Origin: Oryzisolibacter propanilivorax | GTDB lineage: Bacteria; Pseudomonadota; Gammaproteobacteria; Burkholderiales; Burkholderiaceae_C | Length of the DNA stretch: 64,000 nucleotides | Direction of reading: 5' to 3' | NCBI RefSeq assembly: GCF_900103645.1 | Contig: NZ_FNHP01000007.1 | Location: forward strand, 62,001 to 126,000 | Part shown: in pieces, positions 31,260 to 40,979 of the stretch | Layout of the letters: the number at the start of each line of letters is the position of its first letter | Position numbering within the stretch: the stretch's first letter is position 1 | Notes under the pieces: model-generated | Seen by the model: only the letters and a program-made list of their open reading frames with translations | Database searches by the model: none | What the model was told of the DNA's origin: nothing | Position numbers and translations under genes: made by a program

Positions 31260-31952
31260 TCAGTCGCCCTGCAGCATGCTTTTGAGCAGCGGGATGGTCA
31301 CCGCGCGCTGGGTACGCAGGGCATGCGCGTCCAGGCGGTCCAGCAGCTCGGCCAGACTGGCCAGGTCGCGCGAGAAGTGGCTCAGCATGTAGTCGACCAC
31401 ATCGCGCGGCAGGGCCATGCCGCGCTCGGCGGCCTGGCGCAACAGCACCGCGCGGCGGTCCTCGTCGGCCAGCGGCTGCAACTGGAACACATGGCCCCAG
31501 GCCAGGCGCGAGCGCAGGTCCTCGCGCAGCGGCAGGTCGGCCGGGGGCAGCTCGCCGGCGGCCAGCACCCAGCGCGGCGCGCCCACAGCCGGGTCGATGG
31601 CGTTGATGAACCAGTTGAAGGCCGCCGCCTGCTGCGCCTCGCTGTAGCGATGCACGTCGTGCAGCAGTACCGCGCCCCAGCGCTCGTCGAACGAGGTCGG
31701 CCAGCGCATGGATGGGTCCAGCCAGCCCACGCGCACGCCCTGGGCGCGCAGCGCCTCGTACATGGCGCGCAGCAGGTGCGACTTGCCCGTGCCCGGCTCG
31801 CCCCACAGGTAGGTAGGCACGGGCGAGCGCAGCGCGCCTGCCTCGCCCACCGCCAGGCGCAAATGCTGCAGCGCCTGGGCGTTGCCGCCGGGCTGGAAGT
31901 TCTCCAGCGTCGGGCCGCTGGCCAGGCCGATGTCCAGCGCGAGCTGCTTCAT
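31260..31952 (-). CDS. hda: Hda, DnaA regulatory inactivator
   Basis: This is 230 residues, related to the ATPase domain of DnaA. MKQLALDIGL at the N-terminus is a clamp-binding motif, followed by Walker A GEPGTGKSHLL, a sensor/Asp region (LLHDVHRYSEAQQAAAFNWF) and a C-terminal helical part. With the loaded sliding clamp Hda promotes hydrolysis of DnaA-ATP after initiation. It lies upstream of the HAD gene and diverges from purM. Confidence 0.92.
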   Translation of the reverse strand: MKQLALDIGLASGPTLENFQPGGNAQALQHLRLAVGEAGALRSPVPTYLWGEPGTGKSHLLRAMYEALRAQGVRVGWLDPSMRWPTSFDERWGAVLLHDVHRYSEAQQAAAFNWFINAIDPAVGAPRWVLAAGELPPADLPLREDLRSRLAWGHVFQLQPLADEDRRAVLLRQAAERGMALPRDVVDYMLSHFSRDLASLAELLDRLDAHALRTQRAVTIPLLKSMLQGD

Positions 31953-32116
31953 CGGGGTCGGGACGCGCACCGTGCGCGGGGGAAAGCTGTGGGCATGAGG
32001 TGCGGCAGCGCGAACGCTGCGTGAAACCACGGAAGGCGGCGCTCGGGGCGGCAGGGTCGCCGGCCATCCTGCCGGGAGCGCCAACCGGGTGGCTGGCAGG
32101 GGATGTAACCGGGTGA

Positions 32117-32134
32117 TTTTAAGGCCCCTTAAAA
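32117..32134. promoter_or_regulatory. Perfect palindrome before purM
   Basis: TTTTAAGGCCCCTTAAAA is a perfect 8+8 palindrome with a CC centre, in the hda-purM intergenic region, 45 bases before the purM start. The right arm continues TTAAAATCC, a plausible -10 element. It is likely a promoter with an operator, but no regulator is known to me. Confidence 0.5.
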
Positions 32135-32178
32135 TCCGCCGTTTGCGCCGCGCGGGCCCCGCCTGTTTCTTCCTTCCC

Positions 32179-33246
32179 ATGAGCACCTCCACACCCTCCC
32201 CCATCTCGTACAAGGACGCGGGCGTCGACATCGACGCCGGCGACGCGCTGGTCGAGCGCATCAAGCCGCTGGCCCGGAAAACCATGCGCGAGGGCGTGAT
32301 GGCCGGCATCGGCGGCTTCGGTGCGCTGTTCGAGGTGCCCAAGCGCTACGCCGAGCCGGTGCTGGTCTCGGGCACCGACGGCGTGGGCACCAAGCTGAAG
32401 CTGGCGTTCGAGTGGGACATGCACGACACGGTGGGCATCGACTTGGTGGCCATGAGTGTCAACGACGTGCTGGTGCAGGGCGCCGAGCCGCTGTTCTTCC
32501 TGGACTACTTCGCCTGCGGCAAGCTGCACGTCGACACGGCCGCGGCGGTGGTCGGCGGCATCGCGCGCGGCTGCGAGCTGTCGGGCTGTGCGCTGATCGG
32601 CGGCGAGACCGCCGAGATGCCTGGCATGTACCCGGACGGCGAGTACGACCTGGCAGGCTTCGCCGTCGGCGCGGTGGAAAAGTCCAAGATCCTGAACGGC
32701 GCCGCGGTGCAGGCCGGCGACGTGGTGCTGGGCCTGCAGTCCAGCGGCGTGCATTCCAACGGCTTTTCGCTGGTGCGCAAGTGCATCGAGCGCGCCGAGG
32801 CCGCCGGCACGTTGCCCGAGACGCTCGATGGCCAGCCGTTCCGCCAGGCCGTCATGGCGCCCACGCGGCTGTACGTGAAGAGCGTCCTGGCGGCGCTGGC
32901 CGCGCACCCGCACGGCGCGGGCACGGCGGGCATCAAGGCGCTGGCGCACATCACCGGCGGCGGCCTGCTGGAGAACATCCCGCGCGTGCTGCCCGAGGGC
33001 CTGGCCGCGCAGCTGCAGGCCGGCAGCTGGCCGCGCACCGAGCTGTTCGCCTGGCTGCAGCGCACTGCGGGCATCGACGACATCGAGATGAACCGCACCT
33101 TCAACAATGGCATCGGCATGGTGGTGGTGGTGGCCGCCGAGGCGGCAGAGGCGGTACGCGCCACGCTGGCGCAGCACGGCGAGTCGGTGCACACCATCGG
33201 CCGCATCGCCGAGCGCGGCGCGGGCGCGGCGGTGGTCGTCGCCTGA
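32179..33246 (+). CDS. purM: Phosphoribosylformylglycinamidine cyclo-ligase (AIR synthetase)
   Basis: This is 355 residues, normal length. Signatures are [37 protein letters not shown] (ATP-binding), [23 protein letters not shown] and [22 protein letters not shown]. It closes the imidazole ring in purine synthesis using ATP. ATG 32179. It is 33 bases before a membrane permease gene, likely co-transcribed. Confidence 0.96.
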   Translation: MSTSTPSPISYKDAGVDIDAGDALVERIKPLARKTMREGVMAGIGGFGALFEVPKRYAEPVLVSGTDGVGTKLKLAFEWDMHDTVGIDLVAMSVNDVLVQGAEPLFFLDYFACGKLHVDTAAAVVGGIARGCELSGCALIGGETAEMPGMYPDGEYDLAGFAVGAVEKSKILNGAAVQAGDVVLGLQSSGVHSNGFSLVRKCIERAEAAGTLPETLDGQPFRQAVMAPTRLYVKSVLAALAAHPHGAGTAGIKALAHITGGGLLENIPRVLPEGLAAQLQAGSWPRTELFAWLQRTAGIDDIEMNRTFNNGIGMVVVVAAEAAEAVRATLAQHGESVHTIGRIAERGAGAAVVVA

Positions 33247-33279
33247 CCGCCGTACACCCTTTTCTTCCCACCCACACCC

Positions 33280-34416
33280 ATGACCGACGGGCCCCGCCCG
33301 CCCCTGGATGACGCGCAGTGCGCGGCATCGCTGGCGTTGCAGGACGCAGCCCCGGCGCCGGCCCGGCGCCGGCGCCGCCCTGGCCCGTCCTGGCACGAGC
33401 CGCCGCGCGGCGTGAAGATCGCCAGCTACCTGCTGATGGCCGCGGCGCTGCTGGTGGTCATGTGGCAGGGCATGCTGCCCGGGCTGCTGACGGTGTGCCT
33501 GGGCTTTTTGCTCACCCGCTGGCTGACGGCGCGCCTGGCCTGGCTGCCACAGCGCGGCGCGGGCAGCCATGGCGGCATCAGCGGCGCCGCCAGCGTGGCG
33601 GCGGCTCTGGTCATGCTGTCGCCGCTGCTGCTGCTGGCGCTGGGCCTGTCGCAGTCGCGCAGCTACATCGTGGCGGCGCCGGCGCAGTACCGCGAGCTGC
33701 TGGACTTCCTGGCGCGCACGGTGCTGGAACTGCGCCTGAAGCTGCCCCCCGACATCGCCGCGCAGCTGCCCGAGGGCGCGGCCGAAATCCAGCGCATCAT
33801 CGCCGGCTACCTGGGCGCCAAGGCCGGCGCGCTGGCGATCGCCGGGCGCGTGTGGCTGGCCGGCGTGCTGTATGCCTACGTCGGGCTGCTGATCGGCGCG
33901 CTGGCGGCGGTGCGCGCCCAGGGCCGCGCCCACGGACCGCTGGCGCAGGAGCTGACGCTGCGCGTGGCGCGCCTGGGCGACGCCTTCCGCCAGATCGTCG
34001 CCGCGCAGTTCTGGATCGCCTCGTTCAACACCCTGCTCACGGCGCTGTTCCTGCTGGCGGTGCTGCCGCTGTGGGACCTGCCGCTGCCCTATACCCCGGC
34101 GCTGATCACGCTGACCTTCGTCGCCGGGCTGGTGCCCATCGTTGGCAATCTGCTGTGCAACGCCGTCATCACCCTCGTCGGGCTGTCGGTCTCGCCCGCG
34201 GCGGCGGTGGCCTGCCTGGCGTTCCTGGTGCTGATCCACAAGGCCGAATACGTCATCAACGCCAAGGTGGTCGGCCAGCGCACGCACATGGGCGTGTGGG
34301 AGCTGCTCAGCGTGATGTTCGTCGCCGAGGCGGTGTTCGGCGCCGCAGGGCTGGTGGCGGCGCCGCTGTTCTATGCTTACCTGAAGAAAGAACTGGAGGC
34401 CGAGCGGCTCGTCTGA
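33280..34416 (+). CDS. AI-2E-family transporter (PerM-like)
   Basis: This is 378 residues with eight hydrophobic helices and the family end LVPIVGNLLCNAVITLVGL and KAEYVINAKVVGQRTHMGVWELL. The first 35 residues are Pro/Arg-rich and cytoplasmic. The family includes PerM and TqsA; transport of AI-2 is shown for few members and others move ions, so the substrate is open. The purM-perM order is conserved in betaproteobacteria. Confidence 0.87.
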   Translation: MTDGPRPPLDDAQCAASLALQDAAPAPARRRRRPGPSWHEPPRGVKIASYLLMAAALLVVMWQGMLPGLLTVCLGFLLTRWLTARLAWLPQRGAGSHGGISGAASVAAALVMLSPLLLLALGLSQSRSYIVAAPAQYRELLDFLARTVLELRLKLPPDIAAQLPEGAAEIQRIIAGYLGAKAGALAIAGRVWLAGVLYAYVGLLIGALAAVRAQGRAHGPLAQELTLRVARLGDAFRQIVAAQFWIASFNTLLTALFLLAVLPLWDLPLPYTPALITLTFVAGLVPIVGNLLCNAVITLVGLSVSPAAAVACLAFLVLIHKAEYVINAKVVGQRTHMGVWELLSVMFVAEAVFGAAGLVAAPLFYAYLKKELEAERLV

Positions 34417-34429
34417 AGCCGCCGACTGC

Positions 34430-34492
34430 TCCTCTATCGATAGCTGCACGCCCTTCATGCATAAGGGCCGAAAGCGATTTTCTTCCAAAAAA
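34430..34492 (+). repeat. Dispersed intergenic repeat, copy 3
   Basis: Reads CTATCGATAGCTGCACGCCC, TT...AAGGGCC hairpin, then GCGATTTTCTTCC. It lies just after the permease gene, with T-runs after the hairpin, and could act as its terminator. Confidence 0.75.
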
Positions 34493-34640
34493 CGACGCGG
34501 TGGGCCAGCCATTGCCTGGGTGCCACGGCCCGGCTCGCCAAGGCACAGGCGTTGGGCTATCCTGCCGGCGGCGCGCCCTGCGCTGGCGCGCCCCGCCTTC
34601 CCTTCGTATCCATCCACCCATCACCCTGCTGGAGACCTGC

Positions 34641-35033
34641 ATGACCGTTCTCGTCGCCTACGTTGCCCGCCCCGAAGGCCGGGCCGCACTGGACAAGGGC
34701 ATCGACATCGCCACCCGGAACAACGAGCGCTTGGTGGTCGTCAACGCCGGCCCCGGCGGGCGCAACGAGGACCCCGGCCTGGTCGATGGCTACGAGGTCG
34801 AACGGGTCGAAGAACGTCTGGCCAAGCTGCCGGTGCAGGCCGAGTTCAAGCACTTCGTGCGCGGCAAGAGCGCCGTCGAGGAGATCGACGCCATGGTCGG
34901 GCCGCTGGAGGTATCGGTGCTGGTCATCGGCCTGCGCAAGCGCTCGCCGGTGGGCAAGCTGCTCATGGGCAGCGTGGCGCAGGAGCTGCTGCTGACCGTC
35001 GACTGCCCGGTGCTGGCCGTCAAGGCTCCCTGA
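34641..35033 (+). CDS. Universal stress protein (UspA family)
   Basis: This is a 130-residue single-domain Usp. The start VLVAYVARPEGRAALDKGID and the nucleotide-binding signature near the end (VIGLRKRSPVGKLLMGSVAQ, then CPVLAVKAP) are clear; the G-x2-G-x9-G(S/T) type motif suggests ATP binding. GGAG precedes ATG 34641. It is convergent with the SirB1 gene. Confidence 0.88.
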   Translation: MTVLVAYVARPEGRAALDKGIDIATRNNERLVVVNAGPGGRNEDPGLVDGYEVERVEERLAKLPVQAEFKHFVRGKSAVEEIDAMVGPLEVSVLVIGLRKRSPVGKLLMGSVAQELLLTVDCPVLAVKAP

Positions 35034-35068
35034 CGCCTGCCCATACCGTGCTCTGCGGCATGGCCGCG

Positions 35069-35923
35069 TCAGCGGTCGGCCAGGGTACGCACCAACTCGG
35101 CCACCGCCGCCGTGTCCTCGGCGCCGGGGGCGTTGTCCAGGTAGGTCTGCAAATCGGCGATGGCCTGCTGGGCTTGGCTCAGCTCGGCATGCGCCAGGCC
35201 CTTGTCGCGCCACTCGGTCCAGGCCTGGGGCAACAGCACCACCAGGCGCTCCTGCACGCCCAGCAGGCGCGGCGTGTCGCTGCCCGCGCGGTAGATCTCC
35301 TTGAGGTTGCGCAGCATGCGCACCAGGATCTCGCGCACGGACGCCGGCTGCAGGTACAGCAGCAGCGGCGGCTGCTCGTCGGCGGGCAGCCCGCTTTGCT
35401 CGCGAAACGGCTCCAGGCGCTCGACCAGCGCTTCCTGCGACAGCGACTGGCCGCTTAAGGGGTCCAGCACCACCTGCCCGCCGGCCACCCGCACCTTGAC
35501 CAGGAAGTGCCCGGGAAACGACACCCCGGCCGCCTTCAGGCCGATGCCTTGGGCCAGCTCCAGCCACAGCACGGCCAGCGAGATCGGAATGCCGCGACGC
35601 GTGCGCAGCACCGTGTGCAGGTGGCTGTTGCCCGGCGCGTAGTAATCGTTGGGGTTGCCGGCGAAGCCCAGCTCGCCGTAGAAGAAATGGTTCAGCAGGC
35701 GCAGGCGCTGCAGCGGCCCGGCATCGGGCGCGATGCGCCGCGCCAGGCGCGCCTGCAGCGCGTCCACGTCGGCCAGCACCTGCTGCACGTCCAGCGCCGG
35801 CTCCTCGACCTGCGCGATGCAGGCAGCGGCCTCCAGCAGCGCCGGCGCGTCACCGCCGGGCTGGGGCGCGACCAGGGCGGCGAAGTACTGCAGCGGCGTG
35901 GGGATGAAATAGCTCAGGTTCAT
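35069..35923 (-). CDS. SirB1-family transglutaminase-like/TPR protein
   Basis: This is 284 residues. The SirB1 core is LRLLNHFFYGELGFAGNPNDYYAPGN and LRTRRGIPISLAVLWLELA followed by GVSFPGHFLVKV, a transglutaminase-like fold of unknown enzyme activity. The C-terminal third is helical and repeat-like. Its stop is close to the murJ stop upstream, and both are transcribed the same way; gap 13 bases. Confidence 0.86.
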   Translation of the reverse strand: MNLSYFIPTPLQYFAALVAPQPGGDAPALLEAAACIAQVEEPALDVQQVLADVDALQARLARRIAPDAGPLQRLRLLNHFFYGELGFAGNPNDYYAPGNSHLHTVLRTRRGIPISLAVLWLELAQGIGLKAAGVSFPGHFLVKVRVAGGQVVLDPLSGQSLSQEALVERLEPFREQSGLPADEQPPLLLYLQPASVREILVRMLRNLKEIYRAGSDTPRLLGVQERLVVLLPQAWTEWRDKGLAHAELSQAQQAIADLQTYLDNAPGAEDTAAVAELVRTLADR

Positions 35924-35936
35924 GGGGGCACCAGGT

Positions 35937-37502
35937 TCATCGGCGCAGCAGCTGGCGCAGTTTCACGCCCGCCACCGCCAGGGTGCCGAAATACAGCAGC
36001 GCGGACGCCGCCAGAAACAGCGCCAGCAGGCCGGCGCGCTGCGCGCCGCGCGCCTGCAGCGCCAGCCAGTCGAAATGCGTGCTGCCCCACCACAGGAAGG
36101 CCGCCAGCAGCGCATTCGCTGCCAGCGCCTGCAAGCCCAGGCGCCCCCAGCCGGCCGTCGGCGCGAAGCTACCGCGCCGCACCAGCCCGGCCAGCAGCCA
36201 GCCAGCGTTCAGCAGCGCGCCCAGGCCGATGGACAGCGCCAGCCCGGCGTGCGCCAGCCAGGGCACGAAGGCGACGTTCATCGCCTGCGTGGCCAGCAGT
36301 ACCACGATGGCGATGCGCACCGGCGTGCGGATGTCCTGGCTGGCGTAGTAGCCCGGCGCCAGCACCTTGATCGCCACCAGCCCCAGCAGCCCGGCGCCGT
36401 AGCCGGCCAGCGCCAGGGTGATCTGCCGCACGTCGGTCGCGCCCAGCGCGCCGTGGTGAAACAGCGTGGCCACCAGCGGCAGGCCGAACACCAGCAGGCC
36501 TACCGCGCAGGGCAGCGCCAGCAGCAGCACGATACGCAGGCCCCAGTCCAGCATGGCGCTGTAGCGCGCGCCGTCGCCCGCGGCGCGTGCGGCTGCCAGC
36601 TGCGGGGTCAACACCACGCCCAGCGCCACGCCCAGCAGCGAGGTCGGAAACTCCATCAGCCGGTCGGCATAAAACAGCCAGGTCACGCTGCCCGGCGCCA
36701 GGTACGAGGCGATCTGGGTGTTGATCATCAGCGACAGCTGCGCCACGCCCACACCCAGCACCGCCGGCGCCATCAGCGCCAGGATGCGGCACACGCCGGG
36801 GCTGGCCCAGGCCGCGCGCACCCGGCCGGGCAGCAGGCCGATGCGCGGCAGCAGCCCCAGCCGGGCCAGCGCCGGCACCTGCACCGCCAGCTGCAGCGCG
36901 CCGCCGGCCATCACGCCGCCGACCATGGCGTAGATCGGCTCGATGCCGCGCGCCGCCAGCGCCGGCGCGCCAGCCCAGGCGGCGGTGATCATGCAGACGT
37001 TCAGCAGGACGGGGGTGGCGGCGGACACGGCGAAACGCTTCCAGGTGTTGAGCACGCCAGCCGACAGTGCCACCAGCGACATGAAGCCGATGTAGGGAAA
37101 CATCCAGCGCGTCATGAAGACCGCCCCGTCGAAGCCGGCGCCGCTCTGGCGCAGCCCGCTGGCCAGCAGCCACACCAGCAGCGGCGCGCCCAGCATGCCC
37201 GCCGCGCAGGTCGCCAGCAACACCCAGAACAGCGCCGTGGCGACGGCGTCGACCAGCCCGCGCGTGGCCGCGTCGCCGTGCTGCGCGCGGTGGCCGGCCA
37301 GCACCGGCACGAACGCCTGGCTGAAGGCACCCTCGGCGAACAGGCGGCGGAACAGGTTGGGGATGCGGAACGCGACGTTGAACGCATCGGTCAGCGCGTT
37401 GGCGCCGAAGATGGACGCCATGAGCAGGTCGCGCACCAGACCCGTCACGCGCGAGGCCAGGGTCAGCAGCGAAACGGTGGAGGCAGCTTTGAACAGGGAC
37501 AC
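35937..37502 (-). CDS. murJ: Lipid II flippase MurJ
   Basis: This is 521 residues from GTG 37502, where the canonical start SLFKAASTVSLLTLASRVTGLVRD lies; a longer frame upstream is less likely. About 14 hydrophobic helices. FRIPNLFRRLFAEGAFSQAFVPV and LGVALGVVLTPQLAAARA are MurJ signatures, and conserved central Arg residues are present. It flips lipid II for peptidoglycan synthesis. It is divergent from rpsT, a conserved arrangement. Confidence 0.94.
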   Translation of the reverse strand: MSLFKAASTVSLLTLASRVTGLVRDLLMASIFGANALTDAFNVAFRIPNLFRRLFAEGAFSQAFVPVLAGHRAQHGDAATRGLVDAVATALFWVLLATCAAGMLGAPLLVWLLASGLRQSGAGFDGAVFMTRWMFPYIGFMSLVALSAGVLNTWKRFAVSAATPVLLNVCMITAAWAGAPALAARGIEPIYAMVGGVMAGGALQLAVQVPALARLGLLPRIGLLPGRVRAAWASPGVCRILALMAPAVLGVGVAQLSLMINTQIASYLAPGSVTWLFYADRLMEFPTSLLGVALGVVLTPQLAAARAAGDGARYSAMLDWGLRIVLLLALPCAVGLLVFGLPLVATLFHHGALGATDVRQITLALAGYGAGLLGLVAIKVLAPGYYASQDIRTPVRIAIVVLLATQAMNVAFVPWLAHAGLALSIGLGALLNAGWLLAGLVRRGSFAPTAGWGRLGLQALAANALLAAFLWWGSTHFDWLALQARGAQRAGLLALFLAASALLYFGTLAVAGVKLRQLLRR

Positions 37503-37555
37503 CGGCGCGAGTGTATGCGGGCGCCGGCGCACGGGGCCCAAAACGGGGCGTGCGC

Positions 37556-37561
37556 TATAAT
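37556..37561 (+). promoter_or_regulatory. Probable -10 element of the rpsT promoter
   Basis: TATAAT followed by CGCGGGC lies 50 bases before the ribosomal S20 start; a clear -35 match is not seen at 17 bases. Confidence 0.6.
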
Positions 37562-37610
37562 CGCGGGCTTTGCTGGCAACATCTACAGACACCACAAGGA
37601 ATATTGATCA

Positions 37611-37916
37611 ATGGCATCCACCAAGCCCAAGAAGAAGAACCCCCGCCTGGCATCCGGCCGCAAGCGCGCGCGCCAGGGCGTCAAGCTGAACGCAGCCAAC
37701 ACCTCGCTGCGCTCCAAGTACCGCACCGCCGTGAAGAACGTCGAGAAGGCCGTGCTGGCCGGCGACAAGGGCAAGGCCACCGAGCTGTTCGCCAAGGCCC
37801 AGTCGATTCTGGACACCGTTGCCGACAAGGGCATCTTCCACAAGAACAAGGCCGCTCGCGACAAGAGCCGCCTGTCCGCCAAGGTCAAGGCCCTGGCTGC
37901 TCCCGCCGCCGCCTGA
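37611..37916 (+). CDS. rpsT: 30S ribosomal protein S20
   Basis: This is 101 residues, slightly longer than in enterics. The start [21 protein letters not shown] and the helix region [21 protein letters not shown] are typical. It binds 16S rRNA. Flanked by a TATAAT promoter and a strong terminator, it is a single-gene unit. Confidence 0.97.
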   Translation: MASTKPKKKNPRLASGRKRARQGVKLNAANTSLRSKYRTAVKNVEKAVLAGDKGKATELFAKAQSILDTVADKGIFHKNKAARDKSRLSAKVKALAAPAAA

Positions 37917-37990
37917 GCCTTTCAGGCAACCGCCCGGGTGGCCCGGCCACCCGCCGTTTGTAACGGGTGCGCTGCCAGCAAAAACGTCAA

Positions 37991-38012
37991 AACCGCCTTC
38001 GGGCGGTTTTTT
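37991..38012 (+). terminator. Intrinsic terminator of rpsT
   Basis: AACCGCC-TTCG-GGCGGTT followed by TTTT: perfect seven-base stem, stable tetraloop and T-run. Confidence 0.95.
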
Positions 38013-38048
38013 CGTGAGCGCTTGAAACCCAAGTAAAGAAGGCGGCAG

Positions 38049-38375
38049 TCAGCCCGCAGCGTCCGGCAGCAGGCAGGCATCGACCACCTGCAGGTCGTTG
38101 TCACGTGCGAAGTTCATGACGAAGTCCCAGGCCATGGGCTCGTGCTCGCGCAGCGCCTCGCGCACCACCACGCACTTCACGCCACCCATGTTGGTCGGCA
38201 CGCACCAAGGCGAGTAGCCCAGGTGCCGGCCGGGTGCGCTGGACGCGCCACCGGGGCGGAACTGGCTCATGACGCCGGCCAGGCGTTCAGCCCAGTCGCT
38301 AGGCCGGAAAGTCCTCCCGGCATGGGTAATGCCCTGGATGAAAACTTCCTTGGAAGGCGGGGGAGGAGCAACCAT
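38049..38375 (-). CDS. DUF3579 protein
   Basis: This is 108 residues. VFIQGITHAGRTFRPSDWAERL and YSPWCVPTNMGGVKCVVVREAL are the DUF3579 signatures. ATG 38375 has GGAGGAG upstream. The family is found almost only in betaproteobacteria next to argD/argF, divergent as here. Function unknown. Confidence 0.88.
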   Translation of the reverse strand: MVAPPPPSKEVFIQGITHAGRTFRPSDWAERLAGVMSQFRPGGASSAPGRHLGYSPWCVPTNMGGVKCVVVREALREHEPMAWDFVMNFARDNDLQVVDACLLPDAAG

Positions 38376-38613
38376 CGGTACGGTCAAGTTTCTTCGGTCG
38401 CGGCGTGGTGCACCGCAACATGGCATTCTAACTCTTATACAAGACTCAAGCCAAACAGACCGTAGGCGCGGGCCTGCATGGCTGTGATGCGCAATCCTCA
38501 ACGCGGCGGTCTGGTGCGGCCCCTAGAATCGCCTTTCGCTTTTTGCCGGCGCCCTGCCCGTCGCAGCGCTGGCATTCCCCGATGCCTTTCCGTTTCCGCC
38601 AGGAGATCCCCGC

Positions 38614-39813
38614 ATGACCGCCTTTGCCCCGGCCGCCTCGCCCCATGTCATGAACACCTACGCCCGCGTGCCGATCGCGCTGGAGCGGGGCCAGGGCGTG
38701 CGCGTCTGGGATGTGAACGGCAAGCAGTACCTGGACGCCCTGGGCGGCATCGCCGTGAACACGCTGGGGCACAACCACCCCAAGCTGGTGCCGGCGCTGC
38801 AGGAGCAGATCGCCAAGCTCATCCACACCTCCAACTACTACCACGTACCACTGCAGGAGGAACTGGCGCGGCTGCTGGTCGAGCGCTCGGGCCTGACCAA
38901 CGTGTTCTTCTGCAACTCGGGCCTGGAGGCCAACGAGGCGGCGCTGAAGCTGGCGCGCAAGTACGGCCACGACCGCGGCATCGCGCAGCCGCAGATCGTG
39001 GTCTATGACAAGGCCTTCCACGGCCGCTCCATCGCCACGCTGTCGGCCACCGGCAATCCCAAGGTCCAGGCCGGCTTCGGCCCGCTGGTCGAGGGCTTCA
39101 TCCGCGTGCCGATGAACGACATCGCGGCCATCAGGCAGGCCACCGACGGCAATCCGAACGTGGTCGCCGTGTTCTTCGAGACCATTCAGGGCGAGGGCGG
39201 CGTGAACCCGATGCGCGCCGACTACCTGCGTGAGCTGCGCGCCCTGTGCGACGAGCGCGGCTGGCTGATGATGATCGACGAGGTGCAGTGCGGCATGGGC
39301 CGCACCGGCAAGTGGTTCGCGCACCAATGGGCCGGCATCGTGCCGGACGTGATGCCGCTGGCCAAGGGCCTGGGCTCGGGCGTGCCGATCGGCGCCGTGG
39401 TGGCCGGCCCCAAGGCCGCGAACATCTTCGGCCCGGGCAACCACGGCACGACCTTCGGCGGCAACCCGCTGGCGATGCGCGCCGGCGTCGAGACCATCCG
39501 CATCATGGAGGATGACGGCCTGCTGGCCAACGCCGCCGAGGTGGGCGAGTACCTGAAGGCCGCGCTGGCGCGGGCCTTCACCGGCGTCGCCGGCGTCAAG
39601 GAGATCCGCGGCCAGGGCCTGATGCTGGGCGTGGAGCTGGACCGCCCCTGCGGCGCGCTGGTGCAGCGCGCGGCCGACGCGGGCCTGCTGATCTCGGTGA
39701 CCGCCGACAGCGTGATCCGCCTGGTGCCCTCGCTGATCCTGACGCGCGCCGAGGCCGACGAGATCGTCGCCCTGCTGGCGCCGCTGGTGCGCGACTTCCT
39801 GGCGGAGGCCTGA
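38614..39813 (+). CDS. argD: Acetylornithine aminotransferase
   Basis: This is 399 residues of a class III PLP aminotransferase. Signatures are VWDVNGKQYLDALGGIAVNTLGH, FFCNSGLEANEAALKLARKY, LMMIDEVQCGMGRTGKWFA, and the PLP-binding Lys in LAKGLGSGVPIGAVV. It makes N-acetylornithine (and often succinyl-diaminopimelate) using glutamate. AGGAGA precedes the ATG. The argF gene follows after three bases. Confidence 0.94.
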   Translation: MTAFAPAASPHVMNTYARVPIALERGQGVRVWDVNGKQYLDALGGIAVNTLGHNHPKLVPALQEQIAKLIHTSNYYHVPLQEELARLLVERSGLTNVFFCNSGLEANEAALKLARKYGHDRGIAQPQIVVYDKAFHGRSIATLSATGNPKVQAGFGPLVEGFIRVPMNDIAAIRQATDGNPNVVAVFFETIQGEGGVNPMRADYLRELRALCDERGWLMMIDEVQCGMGRTGKWFAHQWAGIVPDVMPLAKGLGSGVPIGAVVAGPKAANIFGPGNHGTTFGGNPLAMRAGVETIRIMEDDGLLANAAEVGEYLKAALARAFTGVAGVKEIRGQGLMLGVELDRPCGALVQRAADAGLLISVTADSVIRLVPSLILTRAEADEIVALLAPLVRDFLAEA

Positions 39814-39816
39814 CCC

Positions 39817-40749
39817 ATGGCCACGCCCCTCAAACACTACCTACAGTTCAGCGACCTCAGCGCCCAGGAGTACGTCTACCTGTTCCAGCGCGCGGCGGCC
39901 ATCAAGGCCAAGTTCAAGGACTATGAGAAGTACCACCCGCTCACCGACCGTACGCTAGCCATGATCTTCGAGAAGGCCAGCACGCGCACCCGCGTGAGCT
40001 TCGAGGCCGGCATGTACCAGCTGGGCGGCTCGGTGGTGCACCTGACCGCCGAGGGCAGCCAGCTGGGCCGCGCCGAGCCCATCGAAGACTCGGCCCGCGT
40101 CATCAGCCGCATGGTCGATCTGGTGATGATCCGCACCTTCGAGCAGGAGAAGATCGAGCGCTTCGCCGCGCACTCGCGCGTGCCGGTCATCAACGGCCTG
40201 ACCAACGAGTTCCACCCCTGCCAGATCCTGGCCGACATCTTCACCTTCATTGAGCACCGTGGCTCGATCGCCGGCAAGACGGTGGCCTGGGTGGGCGACG
40301 GCAACAACATGGCCAACACCTGGCTGCAGGCCGCCGAGCTGCTGGGCTTCCGCGTGCATGTCAGCACCCCGCGCGGCTACGAGATCGACGAGAAACTGGC
40401 CATGGGCCCTGGTGGAACAACGGCCGGCTGCTATCAATTCTTCAGCAACCCGCTGGACGCCTGCCGCGGCGCCGACCTGGTCACCACCGACGTGTGGACC
40501 AGCATGGGCTTCGAGGCCGAGAACGAGGAGCGCCGCCGCGCCTTCGCCGACTGGTGCGTGGACCAGGAGATGATGGCCGCCGCCCGGCCCGACGCGCTGT
40601 TCATGCACTGCCTGCCCGCGCACCGCGGCGAGGAGGTCACCGCCGAGGTCATCGACGGCCCGCAATCCGTCGTCTGGGACGAGGCAGAGAATCGAATGCA
40701 TGTGCAGAAGGCACTTATGGAGTACCTTCTGCTCGGCCGGGTTGCCTGA
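39817..40749 (+). CDS. argF: Ornithine carbamoyltransferase
   Basis: This is 310 residues. The carbamoyl phosphate site STRTR is in FEKASTRTRVSFEAGMYQLGG, HPCQ is in NEFHPCQILADIFT, and the ornithine loop is HCLPAHRGEE. It forms citrulline in arginine synthesis. It is coupled to argD. The last 20 codons are repeated 126 bases downstream (see repeat at 40689-40874), so this gene's own end may have been rebuilt by an insertion. Confidence 0.96.
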   Translation: MATPLKHYLQFSDLSAQEYVYLFQRAAAIKAKFKDYEKYHPLTDRTLAMIFEKASTRTRVSFEAGMYQLGGSVVHLTAEGSQLGRAEPIEDSARVISRMVDLVMIRTFEQEKIERFAAHSRVPVINGLTNEFHPCQILADIFTFIEHRGSIAGKTVAWVGDGNNMANTWLQAAELLGFRVHVSTPRGYEIDEKLAMGPGGTTAGCYQFFSNPLDACRGADLVTTDVWTSMGFEAENEERRRAFADWCVDQEMMAAARPDALFMHCLPAHRGEEVTAEVIDGPQSVVWDEAENRMHVQKALMEYLLLGRVA

Positions 40750-40874
40750 AAGGCAAGACGGCGGCGCGCAAGCGTCGGTATTCGATTCCGGCGAAGGCCA
40801 CAGGCCGCAGCCAAAACCGGATGCATGTGCAAAAGGCACTCATGGAGTACCTTTTGCTGGGGCGGGTGGGCTAA
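40689..40874 (+). repeat. Duplicated argF 3' end (direct repeat, about 60 bases each)
   Basis: Copy 1 is the real argF end (40689-40749). Copy 2 is 40815-40874 and would encode NRMHVQKALMEYLLLGRVG with its own stop. They differ at about ten mainly silent positions, so copy 2 is not a recent duplication but probably the original or a foreign homologous end. This pattern is left when an element uses a gene 3' end as its attachment site. Confidence 0.85.
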
Positions 40875-40979
40875 ACCCCTGGAGCGCTAACGCTATTGAC
40901 CGGTACGTCAGTAACTTGAACGATGACGACGGTGAGCTGGACCTGCAGCTGCTGGCCTGTGACCAATCGGAGTTCGAAG

